Below, piece by piece: positions 7,869 to 16,866 of a stretch of 64,000 nt of DNA. A program made the position numbers and the translations under genes. The DNA comes from Haloplanus sp. HW8-1 (GTDB taxonomy: Archaea > Halobacteriota > Halobacteria > Halobacteriales > Haloferacaceae). How positions within the stretch are numbered: position 1 is the stretch's first letter; each line of letters opens with the position of its first letter. The notes beneath the pieces were generated by a model that had not been told where the DNA came from, did not search any database, and was given only the letters and a program-made list of their open reading frames with translations. The stretch covers positions 1,984,001-2,048,000 of the forward strand of contig NZ_CP098518.1 of the NCBI RefSeq assembly GCF_023703795.1, written 5' to 3'.

Positions 7869-9014
7869 ATGCGTTCGAGCGACGAGCGCCGCGACGTCAT
7901 CGTCGTCGGCGTCGGCGGCATGGGTAGTGCAACCGCGTACCACCTCGCCGAACGAGGGGTTGACGTACTGGGACTGGAGCGGTTCGACATCCCCCACACC
8001 GAGGGATCATCCCACGGGATCACCCGTATCATCCGGAGAGCGTACTACGAGCATCCCTCGTACATCCCGCTGATCGAACGGGCGTACGAACTCTGGGACG
8101 ACCTGGCCGAGGAGACGGGGCGACCGGTCATCCACCGTACCGGGTCCATCGACGCGGCCCCCCAGGGGCACGACGTCTTCGAGGGGTCGCGACGCTCCTG
8201 TGAGGAACACGACATTCCACACGAGGTGTTGACGGGGGCTGAACTGAACGAGCGGTTCCCGGGCTACGACCTCCCCGCGGAGTATCGCGCCGTCTATCAG
8301 GAGGACGGCGGGTTCGTCGTCCCCGAGCAGTCGATCGTCGGCCACGTCGAGGCCGCACAGGCCGCTGGCGCCGAGATCCGTGCTCGGGAAGGCGTCTACG
8401 ACTGGGCCCCGACGCCGGACGGCGGCGTCCGCGTCTGGACGGACAGGGACACGTACGAGGCCGACCGGCTCGTCCTCGCCGCCGGCGCCTGGAACTACAA
8501 ACTCGCCGACGCCCTCTCCGGGCTGGCCGTCCCCGAACGACAGGTGCTCGCGTGGTTCCAACCCGAGACGCCCGAACTGTTCGACCCCGATCACCTCCCG
8601 GTGTGGAACATCGAGGTCCCCGAGGGGCGCTTCTACGGCCTGCCGATCTACGACGTGCCGGGATTCAAACTGGGGAAATACCACCACCTCGACGAGTCGG
8701 TCGATCCGGACGACTACGACACCGACCCCGGACCCGCCGACGAGGTGCTCCTCCGTGACTTCACGGAGAAGTACTTCCCGCAGGCCGCCGGGCCGACGAT
8801 GCGCCTCGCGACCTGCATGTTCACGAACTCCCCCGACGAGCACTTCATCCTCGATACGCTCCCCGACCATCCGCAGGTGACCGTCGGCGCGGGCTTCTCG
8901 GGGCACGGCTTCAAGTTCGCGACCGTCATCGGCGAAATCCTCGCGGATCTGGCCGCCGACGGCGACACCGACCACCCCACCGAGATGTTCCGACTCGACC
9001 GGTTCGAATCATAA
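7869..9014 (+). CDS. Monomeric sarcosine oxidase-type FAD oxidoreductase
   Basis: Flavoprotein of 381 residues that oxidatively demethylates N-methyl amino acids such as sarcosine to glycine. The Rossmann motif GVGGMGSATAYHL is at residues 14-26. SSHGITRIIRRAYYEHPSY matches the MSOX/SolA active-site segment. TCMFTNSPDEHF carries Cys316, equivalent to the cysteine that links covalently to FAD in MSOX, and GAGFSGHGFKF near the C-terminus is also conserved. The length equals the family norm. It is 56 bases before the dimethylglycine oxidase-like gene on the same strand, consistent with sequential removal of methyl groups. N-methyltryptophan oxidase is a close alternative, but the neighbours favour sarcosine. 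Confidence 0.88.
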   Translation: MRSSDERRDVIVVGVGGMGSATAYHLAERGVDVLGLERFDIPHTEGSSHGITRIIRRAYYEHPSYIPLIERAYELWDDLAEETGRPVIHRTGSIDAAPQGHDVFEGSRRSCEEHDIPHEVLTGAELNERFPGYDLPAEYRAVYQEDGGFVVPEQSIVGHVEAAQAAGAEIRAREGVYDWAPTPDGGVRVWTDRDTYEADRLVLAAGAWNYKLADALSGLAVPERQVLAWFQPETPELFDPDHLPVWNIEVPEGRFYGLPIYDVPGFKLGKYHHLDESVDPDDYDTDPGPADEVLLRDFTEKYFPQAAGPTMRLATCMFTNSPDEHFILDTLPDHPQVTVGAGFSGHGFKFATVIGEILADLAADGDTDHPTEMFRLDRFES

Positions 9015-9070
9015 AGGCCGCAGGTGAGGCACCCGGAACCTTTTGACGGGTTCGGTGACACGTATGTGTC

Positions 9071-11626
9071 ATGAGCGCGGACACCACACTCCCGGAGTCG
9101 GCACGAACGGTCGTCATCGGCGCCGGGGCAGTCGGCTGTAGCGTCGCGTACCACCTCTCCGAACTCGGTGCCGAGGACGTGGTCGCGGTCGATCAGGGGC
9201 CCCTGCCGGTCACCGGCGGATCGTCGACCCACGCCCCCGGCATCATGTTCCAGACGTCGCCGTCGAAGCTCATGACGAAGACCGCTCACTACACCAGTCG
9301 ACTGCTCGACGACGCGGGCGTCTACGACGAGGTCGGCGGCATCGAAGTCGCCCGATCCGAGGAGCGTATGGACTTCCTCCAGCGGCGGGTCGAACATGCC
9401 ACCGCCTACGGGCTTCCCGATCCGCAGTTGTTGACCCCCGCGGAGGTCACCGACCACCTCCCGCTGGTGAACGAGGACGCCATCCTCGGCGGGTACTACT
9501 CGCCGACCGACGGCCGCGTCGACGGGGTCGCCGCCCTCCAGTGGTACATCGAGGAGTCGGACGCCGACTTCTACGGCCACACGTCGGTGACCGACCTCGA
9601 CGTGGCCGGCGGCGAGGTGACCGCCGTCGAGACGGACCGGGGCCGCATCGAGTGTGACCGCTGTGTGATCGCCACCAACAACTGGGGCTACCGGACCGGC
9701 CAACTCGCCGGTGTCGACCTCCCCATCGCCCCCGTCGAACACCAGTACGTAGTCACGGACCCGCTCGACGAACTGGCGGGTGCGGACCCTGCGACCCGCG
9801 TCGACACCGGCGGCCTGGAGGTACCCGGCGACCACCGTATCGCCGACGCCATGGGTCGGGCGCCACATCGCCCGGTCGGCCGCGATCAGGACCACTCGCT
9901 GTACTTCCGCACCCACGGCGACAGCCTCGGCCTCGGGTCGTACAACCACGAGTCGCTCAGCGTCGACCCCGACGCGATGGGGACGAACACCGAGACGCGG
10001 CAGGCCTCGGTCCACGACTTCACCGACGAACACTGGGAGCGGGCGACCCATCCCGACCGCGACGTCTCGCCGAAACGGGCGTTCGAGGAACTCCTCCCCG
10101 TCACCGAGGACGCGTCGTTCGAAGCCACAGAGAACGGTATCTTCGTGTTCACTCCCGACGGCATGCCGGTCCTCGGCGAGACGGCGGCCGTCGACGGACT
10201 GTGGACTGCCCTCGCCATCTGGTGGACGCACTCCGGGGGGTACGGGAAGATTCTCGCGGAGTGGATGGAGACGGGCGTGCCGAAACTCCCCGACGGCCCG
10301 GTCGACACCGGCGCCATCCACGTCAACCGGTTCGAACCCCACGCCGGCAGCAAGGACTACTTCGTCGACCGCGGCGCGACGCGGTACCGACAGGTGTACA
10401 GCATCGTCGAACCCAACTGGCAGCACGACGACCACCGTGGCCTCCGCCGGAGCCCATTCTACCGCCAGCAGGCGGACCTCGGCGCCGAGTTCGTCCAGAG
10501 CGGCGGGTGGGAGTCGGCTCAGTGGTACGACGCCAACGCCGACTTGGTCGACCGCTACGCGGACCGCATCCCCGAACAGGCGGGCTGGCGGGGGATCAAC
10601 CGCTCGCCGATCGAGGGCGCCGAACATCTTCACACCCGAGAGCACGTCTCCATGTTCGACATGACGTCGTTCAGTTCGATCATGGTCGAGGGGGGCCGGG
10701 CCGGCGCCTTCCTCCAGCGAGTCTGCAGCAACGACGTCGACATCGACGTTGGCACGGTGCGGTACTCGCTGCTCCTGAACGAGGGTGGCAACGTTCTGGC
10801 GGACGTCACCGTCGTCCGCCTCGACGAGGACGAGTACATGGTCACCACCGGCGGCGGCAACTCGCCGGGCATCCACGGGTCCTGGCTGCAAGCCCACGCC
10901 CCGGAGACCGTCTCGGTCACCGTCGAAGAGGGCGCCCGCTCTACTATCGGGCTCTGGGGGCCGAAATCGCGGCTCCTCCTCCAGCGCGTCACCGAGGCCG
11001 ACGTCTCCGACGATGGCTTTCCCTACTTCTCGGCCAAGCGCCTGTACGTCGGCGAGGTGCCCGTAATCGCGCTACGGGTGTCCTACGTCGGCGAACTCGG
11101 CTGGGAGTTGTGGGCGCCGGCCGAGTACGGCGCACGCCTCTGGGAGACGCTGTGGGAGGCGGGCCAGGACCTCGACGTGCGCCCGATGGGTGGCGGCGCA
11201 CTGGAGTCGATGCGTCTGGAGAAGGGCTACCGGCTCTGGGGGACGGACATCGACACCGACACCAACCCCTTCGCCGCAGGCCTCCCGTTCGCCGTCGACA
11301 TGGACACGGAGTTCGTCGGGCGGGCGGCGCTGGCGGAGATCCGCGGGTCGGGTCCCGACAGCCGTATCGTCCCGCTCACGCTCGACGACTCGACGGACCG
11401 CCTGCTGAGCGGCCGCCCCGTCACGAAGGGCGGCGAGACGCTCGGCTACGTCCAGGCCGGTGACTACGGCTACAGTGTCGGCGCGTCCATCGGCTACACG
11501 TACGTACCGAGCGAGTACGCGGACCCCGGCACCGCCGTCCAGGTCACCTGCGAGGGCGAGACGTACGACGCCACCGTCCGCGAGGAACCCCTGTTCGATC
11601 CGGGTCGGGAGAAGATCCTGCGATAG
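9071..11626 (+). CDS. Dimethylglycine oxidase/dehydrogenase-type FAD-GcvT fusion
   Basis: Two-domain enzyme of 851 residues. Residues 1-430 form a DAO-type FAD domain with GAGAVG at 17-22, and the STHAPG segment has His54 at the place where FAD is attached covalently in dimethylglycine dehydrogenases. The rest is an aminomethyltransferase pair (GcvT plus GcvT C-terminal barrel, e.g. GHYRLWGTD-like YRLWGTDIDTD). The family oxidises dimethylglycine or sarcosine and passes the formaldehyde-level carbon to THF in the second domain. It follows sarcosine oxidase by 56 bases and precedes a BCCT transporter. Whether the substrate is dimethylglycine or sarcosine is not certain. Confidence 0.87.
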   Translation: MSADTTLPESARTVVIGAGAVGCSVAYHLSELGAEDVVAVDQGPLPVTGGSSTHAPGIMFQTSPSKLMTKTAHYTSRLLDDAGVYDEVGGIEVARSEERMDFLQRRVEHATAYGLPDPQLLTPAEVTDHLPLVNEDAILGGYYSPTDGRVDGVAALQWYIEESDADFYGHTSVTDLDVAGGEVTAVETDRGRIECDRCVIATNNWGYRTGQLAGVDLPIAPVEHQYVVTDPLDELAGADPATRVDTGGLEVPGDHRIADAMGRAPHRPVGRDQDHSLYFRTHGDSLGLGSYNHESLSVDPDAMGTNTETRQASVHDFTDEHWERATHPDRDVSPKRAFEELLPVTEDASFEATENGIFVFTPDGMPVLGETAAVDGLWTALAIWWTHSGGYGKILAEWMETGVPKLPDGPVDTGAIHVNRFEPHAGSKDYFVDRGATRYRQVYSIVEPNWQHDDHRGLRRSPFYRQQADLGAEFVQSGGWESAQWYDANADLVDRYADRIPEQAGWRGINRSPIEGAEHLHTREHVSMFDMTSFSSIMVEGGRAGAFLQRVCSNDVDIDVGTVRYSLLLNEGGNVLADVTVVRLDEDEYMVTTGGGNSPGIHGSWLQAHAPETVSVTVEEGARSTIGLWGPKSRLLLQRVTEADVSDDGFPYFSAKRLYVGEVPVIALRVSYVGELGWELWAPAEYGARLWETLWEAGQDLDVRPMGGGALESMRLEKGYRLWGTDIDTDTNPFAAGLPFAVDMDTEFVGRAALAEIRGSGPDSRIVPLTLDDSTDRLLSGRPVTKGGETLGYVQAGDYGYSVGASIGYTYVPSEYADPGTAVQVTCEGETYDATVREEPLFDPGREKILR

Positions 11627-11694
11627 CGGGCGCTCGGCCGGGCAACACGGGGCGCTGGATCCGCCCGGTCCCTGAACACGGGCCGATTATTCAA

Positions 11695-11915
11695 AAAAAT
11701 ACCAAGATTTATTTGACATAACGAGTAGGTGTCTATGTGGCTCCCTGTCATGGTGGCGGCTACCTATGCCCACGAAGTTCGTGGGGCCGCTCGTGACGGG
11801 GGATGGCGGTCGACTGGGACGGCGTACCGCACGACAACCGACGGTTCAGACACGAACGGACGACCCATGAGCAATTCACCACAGACGACCGGCACCCGCC
11901 GGACGGAGGAACGGT
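11695..11915 (+). promoter_or_regulatory. Promoter and leader of the first BCCT transporter
   Basis: The 289 bases after the dimethylglycine oxidase stop contain an A+T-rich segment at about 11695-11722 (CAAGATTTATTTGAC), the only TATA-like sequence in the gap. A GGAGG lies 8 bases before the ATG at 11916. Between them is a leader of about 190 bases with an 18-codon frame (11868-11923) that overlaps the transporter start in another frame. A translated leader peptide is possible but unproven. Confidence 0.35.
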
Positions 11916-13667
11916 ATGGCTGACGCAGACGAAACTACCGGGTCGATGTCCGATGGACTCCAGGTGGAACTGTTCCACCCGGAATCGGACCGCGAACCCG
12001 GAGACACCAACATCCAGGCGCTCGGCTTCGACATCCACCCGGTCGTGTTCCCGGTCGCACTGGTCATCATCGCCCTCTTCATCGCCGTCACGGTGATCCT
12101 CGGTGACCAGGCTGCGTCGGCGTACACGGCCCTGTTCAACTTCATCGGCGAGAACTTCGGCTGGTTCTACCTACTGGCGGTGAACGTCTTCATCGTCGTC
12201 TTGCTGTTTTTCGCGTTCAGCAGGTACGGCAAGATCAAGATCGGCGGCGTCGAAGCGGAAAAGGAGTTCAGCGACTTCTCGTGGATGGCGATGCTGTTCA
12301 GCGCCGGCATGGGGATCGGTCTCATGTTCTTCAGCGTCTCCGAACCGCTGTACTACTTCCAGAACGTCCCCGGCTTCTTCGGCGCCGAGGCCGAGACCGG
12401 TGCGGCGGCCTCGGCGGCGATGGCCCAGACGTTCTTCCACTGGGGCTTTCACCCGTGGGCCGTCTACGGCCTCGTCGGTCTCGGCCTCGCCTTCTTTTCG
12501 TTCAACCGCGGCCTGCCGCTCACCTTCCGGTCGATCTTCTGGCCCCTGCTCGGCGAGCGCATCTACGGCTGGCCGGGCCACCTGATCGACCTCGTCACCG
12601 TGTTCGCGACCCTGTTCGGCCTCGCGACGTCGCTCGGCCTCGGGGTGGCCCAGGTCAACACCGGCCTCTCCTACGTCGGCGGCGACCTCCTCGGACTCGT
12701 CTCGGTGCCGACCAACCCGCTGGTTCAGGTGCTCCTGATCGCGGGCATCACCGGCATCGCGACCCTCTCGGTCGCCGCGGGCCTCGACGGCGGCGTCAAG
12801 CGTCTGAGCACGATCAACCTCTATCTGATGTTCGCGCTGCTCGGGTTCCTGCTGCTCGTGGGCCCGACGGTGTTCATCCTCGGCTCCTGGGTCGAGGGGC
12901 TCGGCGCCTACTTCAACAACATCCTCGCGCTCGGGTTCTTCCGTGGCACGCTCGCCCCCGGCGGCGGGACGGTCACCGCGTGGACCGTCTTCTACTGGGG
13001 CTGGTGGATCGCCTGGTCGCCCTTCGTCGGCATGTTCATCGCCCGCATCTCGAAGGGCCGCACCGTCCGGGAGTTCGTCCTCGGGGTGCTGGTGTTGCCG
13101 GCGATGTTCTCGACCATCTGGCTCTCGACGTTCGGCGGGAGCGCGCTCTACAACTCGATCGCGGGTAACGGTGCGGCGCTCGCCACCTACAACGAGGTCG
13201 GTCAGACGGTCGCCATGTTCGCCATGCTCGAACAGTTCCCGCTCGGTGCGATCTCGGGCATCCTCGCGACCCTGCTGGTGATCACCTTCTTCGTCACCTC
13301 CTCGGACTCCGGGTCGCTGGTCATCGACCACCTGACCTCGGGCGGCAAGCACGACGTGCCGAAGGTCCAGCGCATCTTCTGGGCGATCACCGAGGGACTC
13401 GTCGCCGCCATCCTGCTGTACGGCGGCGGCCTGACCGCCCTGCAGACGGCGGCCATCACGACCGGTCTGCCCTTCGCGGTCATCCTCTGTCTGATGTGTT
13501 ACACCGTCTACCTCGGGCTCAGGAACGAGTACGAGATCCTCGAATCCGAGGAGTTCGCCGAGACCATCGAGGAACTCTCGGACCGCGAGGACGTCGACGT
13601 GGTCACCGCGGGCGACGAGATGGTGACCGACATCCGAGATGGTGACGACCCGGCGAGCAGCGACTGA
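11916..13667 (+). CDS. BCCT family betaine/choline/carnitine transporter
   Basis: Secondary carrier of 583 residues with about 12 membrane segments, which imports quaternary ammonium or sulfonium solutes with Na+ or H+. Family signatures are FGWFYLLAVNVFIVVLLFFA, FSAGMGIGLMFFSVSEPLYY and WTVFYWGWWIAWSPFVGMF, then ISKGRTVREF and a TSSDSGSLVID segment in the tenth helix region. The aromatic residues of the betaine-binding box are present. A hydrophilic N-terminal tail (about 35 residues) and an acidic C-terminal tail of about 50 residues could be osmosensing regions. It lies downstream of the demethylating oxidases, so it probably feeds them. A paralogue is at 16867. Confidence 0.92.
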   Translation: MADADETTGSMSDGLQVELFHPESDREPGDTNIQALGFDIHPVVFPVALVIIALFIAVTVILGDQAASAYTALFNFIGENFGWFYLLAVNVFIVVLLFFAFSRYGKIKIGGVEAEKEFSDFSWMAMLFSAGMGIGLMFFSVSEPLYYFQNVPGFFGAEAETGAAASAAMAQTFFHWGFHPWAVYGLVGLGLAFFSFNRGLPLTFRSIFWPLLGERIYGWPGHLIDLVTVFATLFGLATSLGLGVAQVNTGLSYVGGDLLGLVSVPTNPLVQVLLIAGITGIATLSVAAGLDGGVKRLSTINLYLMFALLGFLLLVGPTVFILGSWVEGLGAYFNNILALGFFRGTLAPGGGTVTAWTVFYWGWWIAWSPFVGMFIARISKGRTVREFVLGVLVLPAMFSTIWLSTFGGSALYNSIAGNGAALATYNEVGQTVAMFAMLEQFPLGAISGILATLLVITFFVTSSDSGSLVIDHLTSGGKHDVPKVQRIFWAITEGLVAAILLYGGGLTALQTAAITTGLPFAVILCLMCYTVYLGLRNEYEILESEEFAETIEELSDREDVDVVTAGDEMVTDIRDGDDPASSD

Positions 13668-13699
13668 CGGCCCCACGGCGTGGCTGCTCCCTTCTCCAC

Positions 13700-14278
13700 T
13701 CACCCGTCGACGGCCCGTTCGACCGACTGTGACGCGTGAACCCACCGCCGTGCCGGGCCGCCGACGCCGACCGCGGCCAGCAGGAGCCAGACGGCGAGAC
13801 CCGGGCCGAACGGCAACGCCAGCCACGCGAGGCCGCTGATGGCCGCGCCGACGAACGGCCCGGCCCACGCCCACCCGCGGTCGAGAATCGTCACCACGGT
13901 CGTGCCGACGACGACGAAGCCGGCGGCGACGACCACGAGGGCTCCGGCCGTCCCCAGTGCGACCGCCGCGGTGCCGAGGGCCGTGCCGAGACGGAACGCC
14001 TGCGCGAAGGCGTACGCCACCATGAGCCATCCGAACACGACGGCAGCGACGCCGTAGATCGTTCCCCGCGCCGGGCGCTCGACGGTCGCCTCCACGGATC
14101 GGTCGAGGACGTCGCCCCACCGATACCGGATCGCGGTCCCGACGACGAGGACGAGGAGAAACGACGCCACCGCGCGGGTCGGCCCGCCGACACCGACGAC
14201 GTCGATCGGTCCGCCCCCGACGGTCCGGAGGGGGACGATTCCGACGACGGCGCCGCCACGCGTTCGCCAGGTGGGCAT
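13700..14278 (-). CDS. Haloarchaeal membrane protein, unknown function
   Basis: I do not recognise the family with confidence. The protein has 192 residues from the ATG at 14278. It has a hydrophilic Gly/Arg-containing N-terminus with GGAVVGIVPLRTVGGGPIDV, then about four to five membrane segments (for example AVASFLLVLVVGTAIRY, TIYGVAAVVFGWLMVAYAFA and two Gly/Ala/Val-rich helices). A GTG at 14332 is an alternative start that would add 18 residues. It is divergent from the zinc-ribbon gene at 14412 and convergent with the BCCT gene, whose stop is 33 bases away. No catalytic motif is visible. Confidence 0.6.
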   Translation of the reverse strand: MPTWRTRGGAVVGIVPLRTVGGGPIDVVGVGGPTRAVASFLLVLVVGTAIRYRWGDVLDRSVEATVERPARGTIYGVAAVVFGWLMVAYAFAQAFRLGTALGTAAVALGTAGALVVVAAGFVVVGTTVVTILDRGWAWAGPFVGAAISGLAWLALPFGPGLAVWLLLAAVGVGGPARRWVHASQSVERAVDG

Positions 14279-14411
14279 CGCTGCGCGGCGTTCGGCGTCT
14301 CCCGTGGCCGACAGTCGACGAGGGTTCGACACGCGTTCCCCTTGAGTGGGCGCCGTGGAAAGCCTATCCCCGACGAGCGTTTTATGCCGCTCGCTCCCCA
14401 ACTGAACCACG

Positions 14412-14861
14412 GTGGCCGATGATTCTCACGGCCTCGTGGCGACGCTCGCTGCGGCGGGGAGCCGGATACTCGCGCCGTTCGCGTGGCTCCTCGGACGGCT
14501 GATCGAGCCACTTCGGACCGGCGACGGACCCAACAAGTTCCGACTGTCGAGCGTCGAGACCCACACGACGACCATCGACGGCGACACCGGATGGGCGTAC
14601 CGACCGCCCGCGATGCTCGGGTGTCCGGAGTGTGGGGCCGGCATCCTCCAGTCTGACCCGCGGGACGACATCGACTGTCCGTCCTGTTCGGCGACGTTCC
14701 CGCCGGGGGAGATGACCGATCTGGAACTCCGATTGTTGATCTGTCCGGTCTGCCGAGCGCGGATGGAACACGGCCAGCGTCATCCGGAGGCGTTCGACGT
14801 TCCGGAGTGGGCGACCTGCCACAACTGCCAGTATCACTGGGAGTTCAAGCACTTCTACTGA
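14412..14861 (+). CDS. Double zinc-ribbon protein
   Basis: Cytosolic or membrane-associated protein of 149 residues starting with GTG. It has an N-terminal hydrophobic-basic stretch (about residues 8-35) that may be an amphipathic membrane helix. Two Cys4 knuckles follow: CPECGAG...CPSCSA at about residues 75-95 and CPVCRAR...CHNC at about 115-140, together able to bind two zinc ions. The end is WEFKHFY. Known zinc-ribbon families include many nucleic-acid and protein-interaction modules; which applies here is unknown. A T-run at 14864-14868 right after the stop may end its transcript. It is divergent from the membrane protein at 13700. Confidence 0.7.
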   Translation: MADDSHGLVATLAAAGSRILAPFAWLLGRLIEPLRTGDGPNKFRLSSVETHTTTIDGDTGWAYRPPAMLGCPECGAGILQSDPRDDIDCPSCSATFPPGEMTDLELRLLICPVCRARMEHGQRHPEAFDVPEWATCHNCQYHWEFKHFY

Positions 14862-14893
14862 CGTTTTTGTCCCCCCGGGCCGTGGACCCGTCC

Positions 14894-15067
14894 ATGCCCG
14901 ATCCCGTTCCGACGGCCCTGGCGTTGCTGACGGTCGCCGCGTTCGCCGCCGCGCTGTGGCTGCTGGCCGCGGGCCGACTCACCGTCGCCGGCCTCTCCTT
15001 TCTGAGTGCCAGCATCCTCATCTACTTTCGGGAGCGCTGGCTCGGGCGGCGCGCGCCCCGCGGCTAG
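14894..15067 (+). CDS. Small two-helix membrane protein
   Basis: Protein of 57 residues from ATG 14894 (MPDPVPTALALL). Two hydrophobic helices (about residues 6-26 and 30-48) are followed by a basic tail (RERWLGRRAPRG), suggesting a hairpin with its C-terminus in the cytoplasm. It lies 32 bases after the zinc-ribbon gene and its last four bases overlap the stop of the UspA gene on the opposite strand. No family recognised; coding status rests on composition, hydrophobicity and placement. Confidence 0.55.
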   Translation: MPDPVPTALALLTVAAFAAALWLLAAGRLTVAGLSFLSASILIYFRERWLGRRAPRG

Positions 15068-15504
15068 TCGTTCATCTGCTCGCGAACCGTGACCACGGGC
15101 ACTCCGGACGTCCGGACGACCTTCTCGGCGGTGCTGCCGAGGAGTGCCCCGAGTTTGCCCCGGTACGCGCTGCCGAGGACGATCGCGCCCATGCCTTCTG
15201 CCTTCGCGTAGTCGACGATCTCCTCGCCGGGTGAGCCGCTCCGGATGACCGTCGTGCAGTCGAGGCCCTCCGCGTTCGCCATCTCACACAGTTCGCCCGT
15301 CACCTCCTCACCGTACTCGCGATAGCGTTCGCGCATCTCGTCCTCGTCGTCCCTGATGTACACCGTCCGTGGTGCGCCCGGGAGATCGATGACGTACAGC
15401 GCGTGGACCGTCGCCCCACACGCGGCCGCGAGGTCGATGCCATGTTCGGCCCCTTTCCGTGCCTCGTCGCTGCCGTCGAACGGGATCAGGATGTTCTCGT
15501 ACAT
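15064..15504 (-). CDS. Universal stress protein UspA family
   Basis: Cytosolic nucleotide-binding stress protein of 146 residues. It starts with MYENILIPFDGSDEARKGAEH, the usual first strand and helix. The ATP-binding pattern G-x2-G-x9-G-S/T appears near the end (GSAYRGKLGALLGSTAEKVV), so it is likely an ATP-binding Usp. The start ATG at 15504 agrees with the family N-terminus. It follows the K+ channel gene on the same strand after 62 bases; Usp proteins next to channels and transporters are common in archaea and may sense energy state, though that link is an inference here. Confidence 0.92.
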   Translation of the reverse strand: MYENILIPFDGSDEARKGAEHGIDLAAACGATVHALYVIDLPGAPRTVYIRDDEDEMRERYREYGEEVTGELCEMANAEGLDCTTVIRSGSPGEEIVDYAKAEGMGAIVLGSAYRGKLGALLGSTAEKVVRTSGVPVVTVREQMND

Positions 15505-15566
15505 CGGTCTCTTATTGGTCGTTCTCCTGACGGGAGCAAATAACTTGGGGACGGCAACGGCACACG

Positions 15567-16814
15567 CTACTCCCCGCTGGTCCCGTCAGACGCCCCCTCG
15601 TCGAAGAGCCCATCGAGGGACGCTCCGCGCTCCCCCAGAACCGTTCGACCGAGGAGCCGTCCCCCGATGACCGCCGGGCTGACGACCACGTCGGCGCCGA
15701 CGGCTTCGAGTTTGTCGACGTGTCGCTGGTCGGTTGCTGCCGCGACGATCCGTACGTCCGGGTTGGCCTGTCGGGCCGCGACGACCGCCAGTGCGTCCCG
15801 GGCGTCGTCGTCGGTGGCGACGACCACGCCCCTCGCGGCGTCGATGCGGGCGTCGAGCAGCGGTTCCTCGTCGGTCGGGTCGGCCGTCAGGACGTTCACT
15901 GCCCGGTCGTCGAGTGTGGCTGCCAGGTCGGCCTCGGGCGTCACGACGACCACGTCCGTCGTCGTATCGAGTTCGTCCAGAAGCGGTTCCGTCAGTTCGC
16001 CGTAGCCCAGGACCAGGACGTGGTCCTCGAGCAGTGTGAGTTCCGAGGCGGTCATGGTTCCGAACGCACTGGAGATCCGTGATTCGAGGGCCGGGACGAT
16101 CAGCGACCCCGTCGCAACGGTGAACGCGCCCGTCCCGAGGACGATCACCGAGAGCGTGAACAGTTTGGTCACCTGCGTCGTCGGCGTCGCGTCGCCGTAG
16201 CCGACTGTCGTGCCGGTGACGATGATGTAGTAGAACGCGTCGGTCAGGCTCTCGACGCCCGTGAAGTCCTCCCGCATCGCGTACGTTCCGACGGTGCCGT
16301 ACACCTGCACCGCGACGAACGAGAGCAACGCGGTCGTCTGGAACGGGGAGAGGTCGAGCGCCCGGTCGAACCCACTCCGGTTCGCCGTCACCAGCGGCAG
16401 GCCGACCGCGCCGCCCACGAACAGGGCGACGTCGGTGGCGTCCCCGGTCACCAGCGGTACGACGAGGAGGACCGGAAACAGGACGAGCGCCCCGTACCAC
16501 GCGAGGCGGTAGCCCGCCCGCAGTCCCGCGGCGGCGACGGTGAGCAGGAAGGCACCGAGGATGCTCGCGAGCGGTATCACCGCGGCCGTTCCGGGCGGAA
16601 GGAGGCCGGCGAGCGGTCCCACCGGGACGACCGACGCCTGACTGAGATGTGAGAGCCCGGCAATAAAGGCGAGCACGGCGGCCGCGCCAGTCACCCACAC
16701 CGCGGTCCGCGCGCCGGAGAACGCCCGCCAGTAGACGAGCGGTACCCGTTCGGGCCGGTGAAACAGCTCTTCGAGAGCCGTATCGTCCGGCCGTTCGTCC
16801 GTATCGGTCGCCAC
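15567..16814 (-). CDS. Potassium channel with RCK (TrkA-N) domain
   Basis: Ion channel of 415 residues. Several N-terminal membrane segments (about residues 35-145) precede a pore module with the selectivity filter TVGYGD at 203-208 and the last pore helix. An RCK/TrkA-N cytoplasmic domain starts near residue 260 (VLVLGYGELTEPLLDEL), which gates channels through nucleotides or Ca2+. A GTG start at 16814 was chosen because the sequence CTTTTTAT lies about 25 bases upstream, consistent with leaderless transcription; the longer frame starting at 16862 would begin upstream of that box. It is divergent from BCCT gene 2. K+ flux is central to salt-in osmoadaptation. Confidence 0.88.
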   Translation of the reverse strand: MATDTDERPDDTALEELFHRPERVPLVYWRAFSGARTAVWVTGAAAVLAFIAGLSHLSQASVVPVGPLAGLLPPGTAAVIPLASILGAFLLTVAAAGLRAGYRLAWYGALVLFPVLLVVPLVTGDATDVALFVGGAVGLPLVTANRSGFDRALDLSPFQTTALLSFVAVQVYGTVGTYAMREDFTGVESLTDAFYYIIVTGTTVGYGDATPTTQVTKLFTLSVIVLGTGAFTVATGSLIVPALESRISSAFGTMTASELTLLEDHVLVLGYGELTEPLLDELDTTTDVVVVTPEADLAATLDDRAVNVLTADPTDEEPLLDARIDAARGVVVATDDDARDALAVVAARQANPDVRIVAAATDQRHVDKLEAVGADVVVSPAVIGGRLLGRTVLGERGASLDGLFDEGASDGTSGE

Positions 16815-16838
16815 GGCGCTCCTCTTCGTGACGGGGAG

Positions 16839-16846
16839 ATAAAAAG
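16839..16846. promoter_or_regulatory. Shared TATA-like element of channel and BCCT genes
   Basis: An ATAAAAAG/CTTTTTAT box lies between the divergent starts at 16814 and 16867, about 25 and 21 bases from each. This spacing fits leaderless transcripts on both sides. If used in both directions, the two promoters would overlap and compete. Seen directly: the box and spacings; its use is inferred. Confidence 0.45.
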
Positions 16847-16866
16847 TGTGAGTCGACGACACACCT

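Noticed and set aside
8714-10897. 727-codon minus-strand frame over the oxidase genes
   Set aside because: Shadow of the sarcosine oxidase and dimethylglycine oxidase genes; no family features.
11868-11923. 18-codon leader peptide overlapping the first BCCT start
   Set aside because: Too short and without its own ribosome-binding site; listed only as a possibility in the leader entry.
12171-14120. Very long frame (649 codons) on the minus strand over the first BCCT gene
   Set aside because: It is antisense to a clear transporter; its protein is an Arg/Glu/Asp-rich shadow of the kind common in G+C-rich haloarchaeal DNA.
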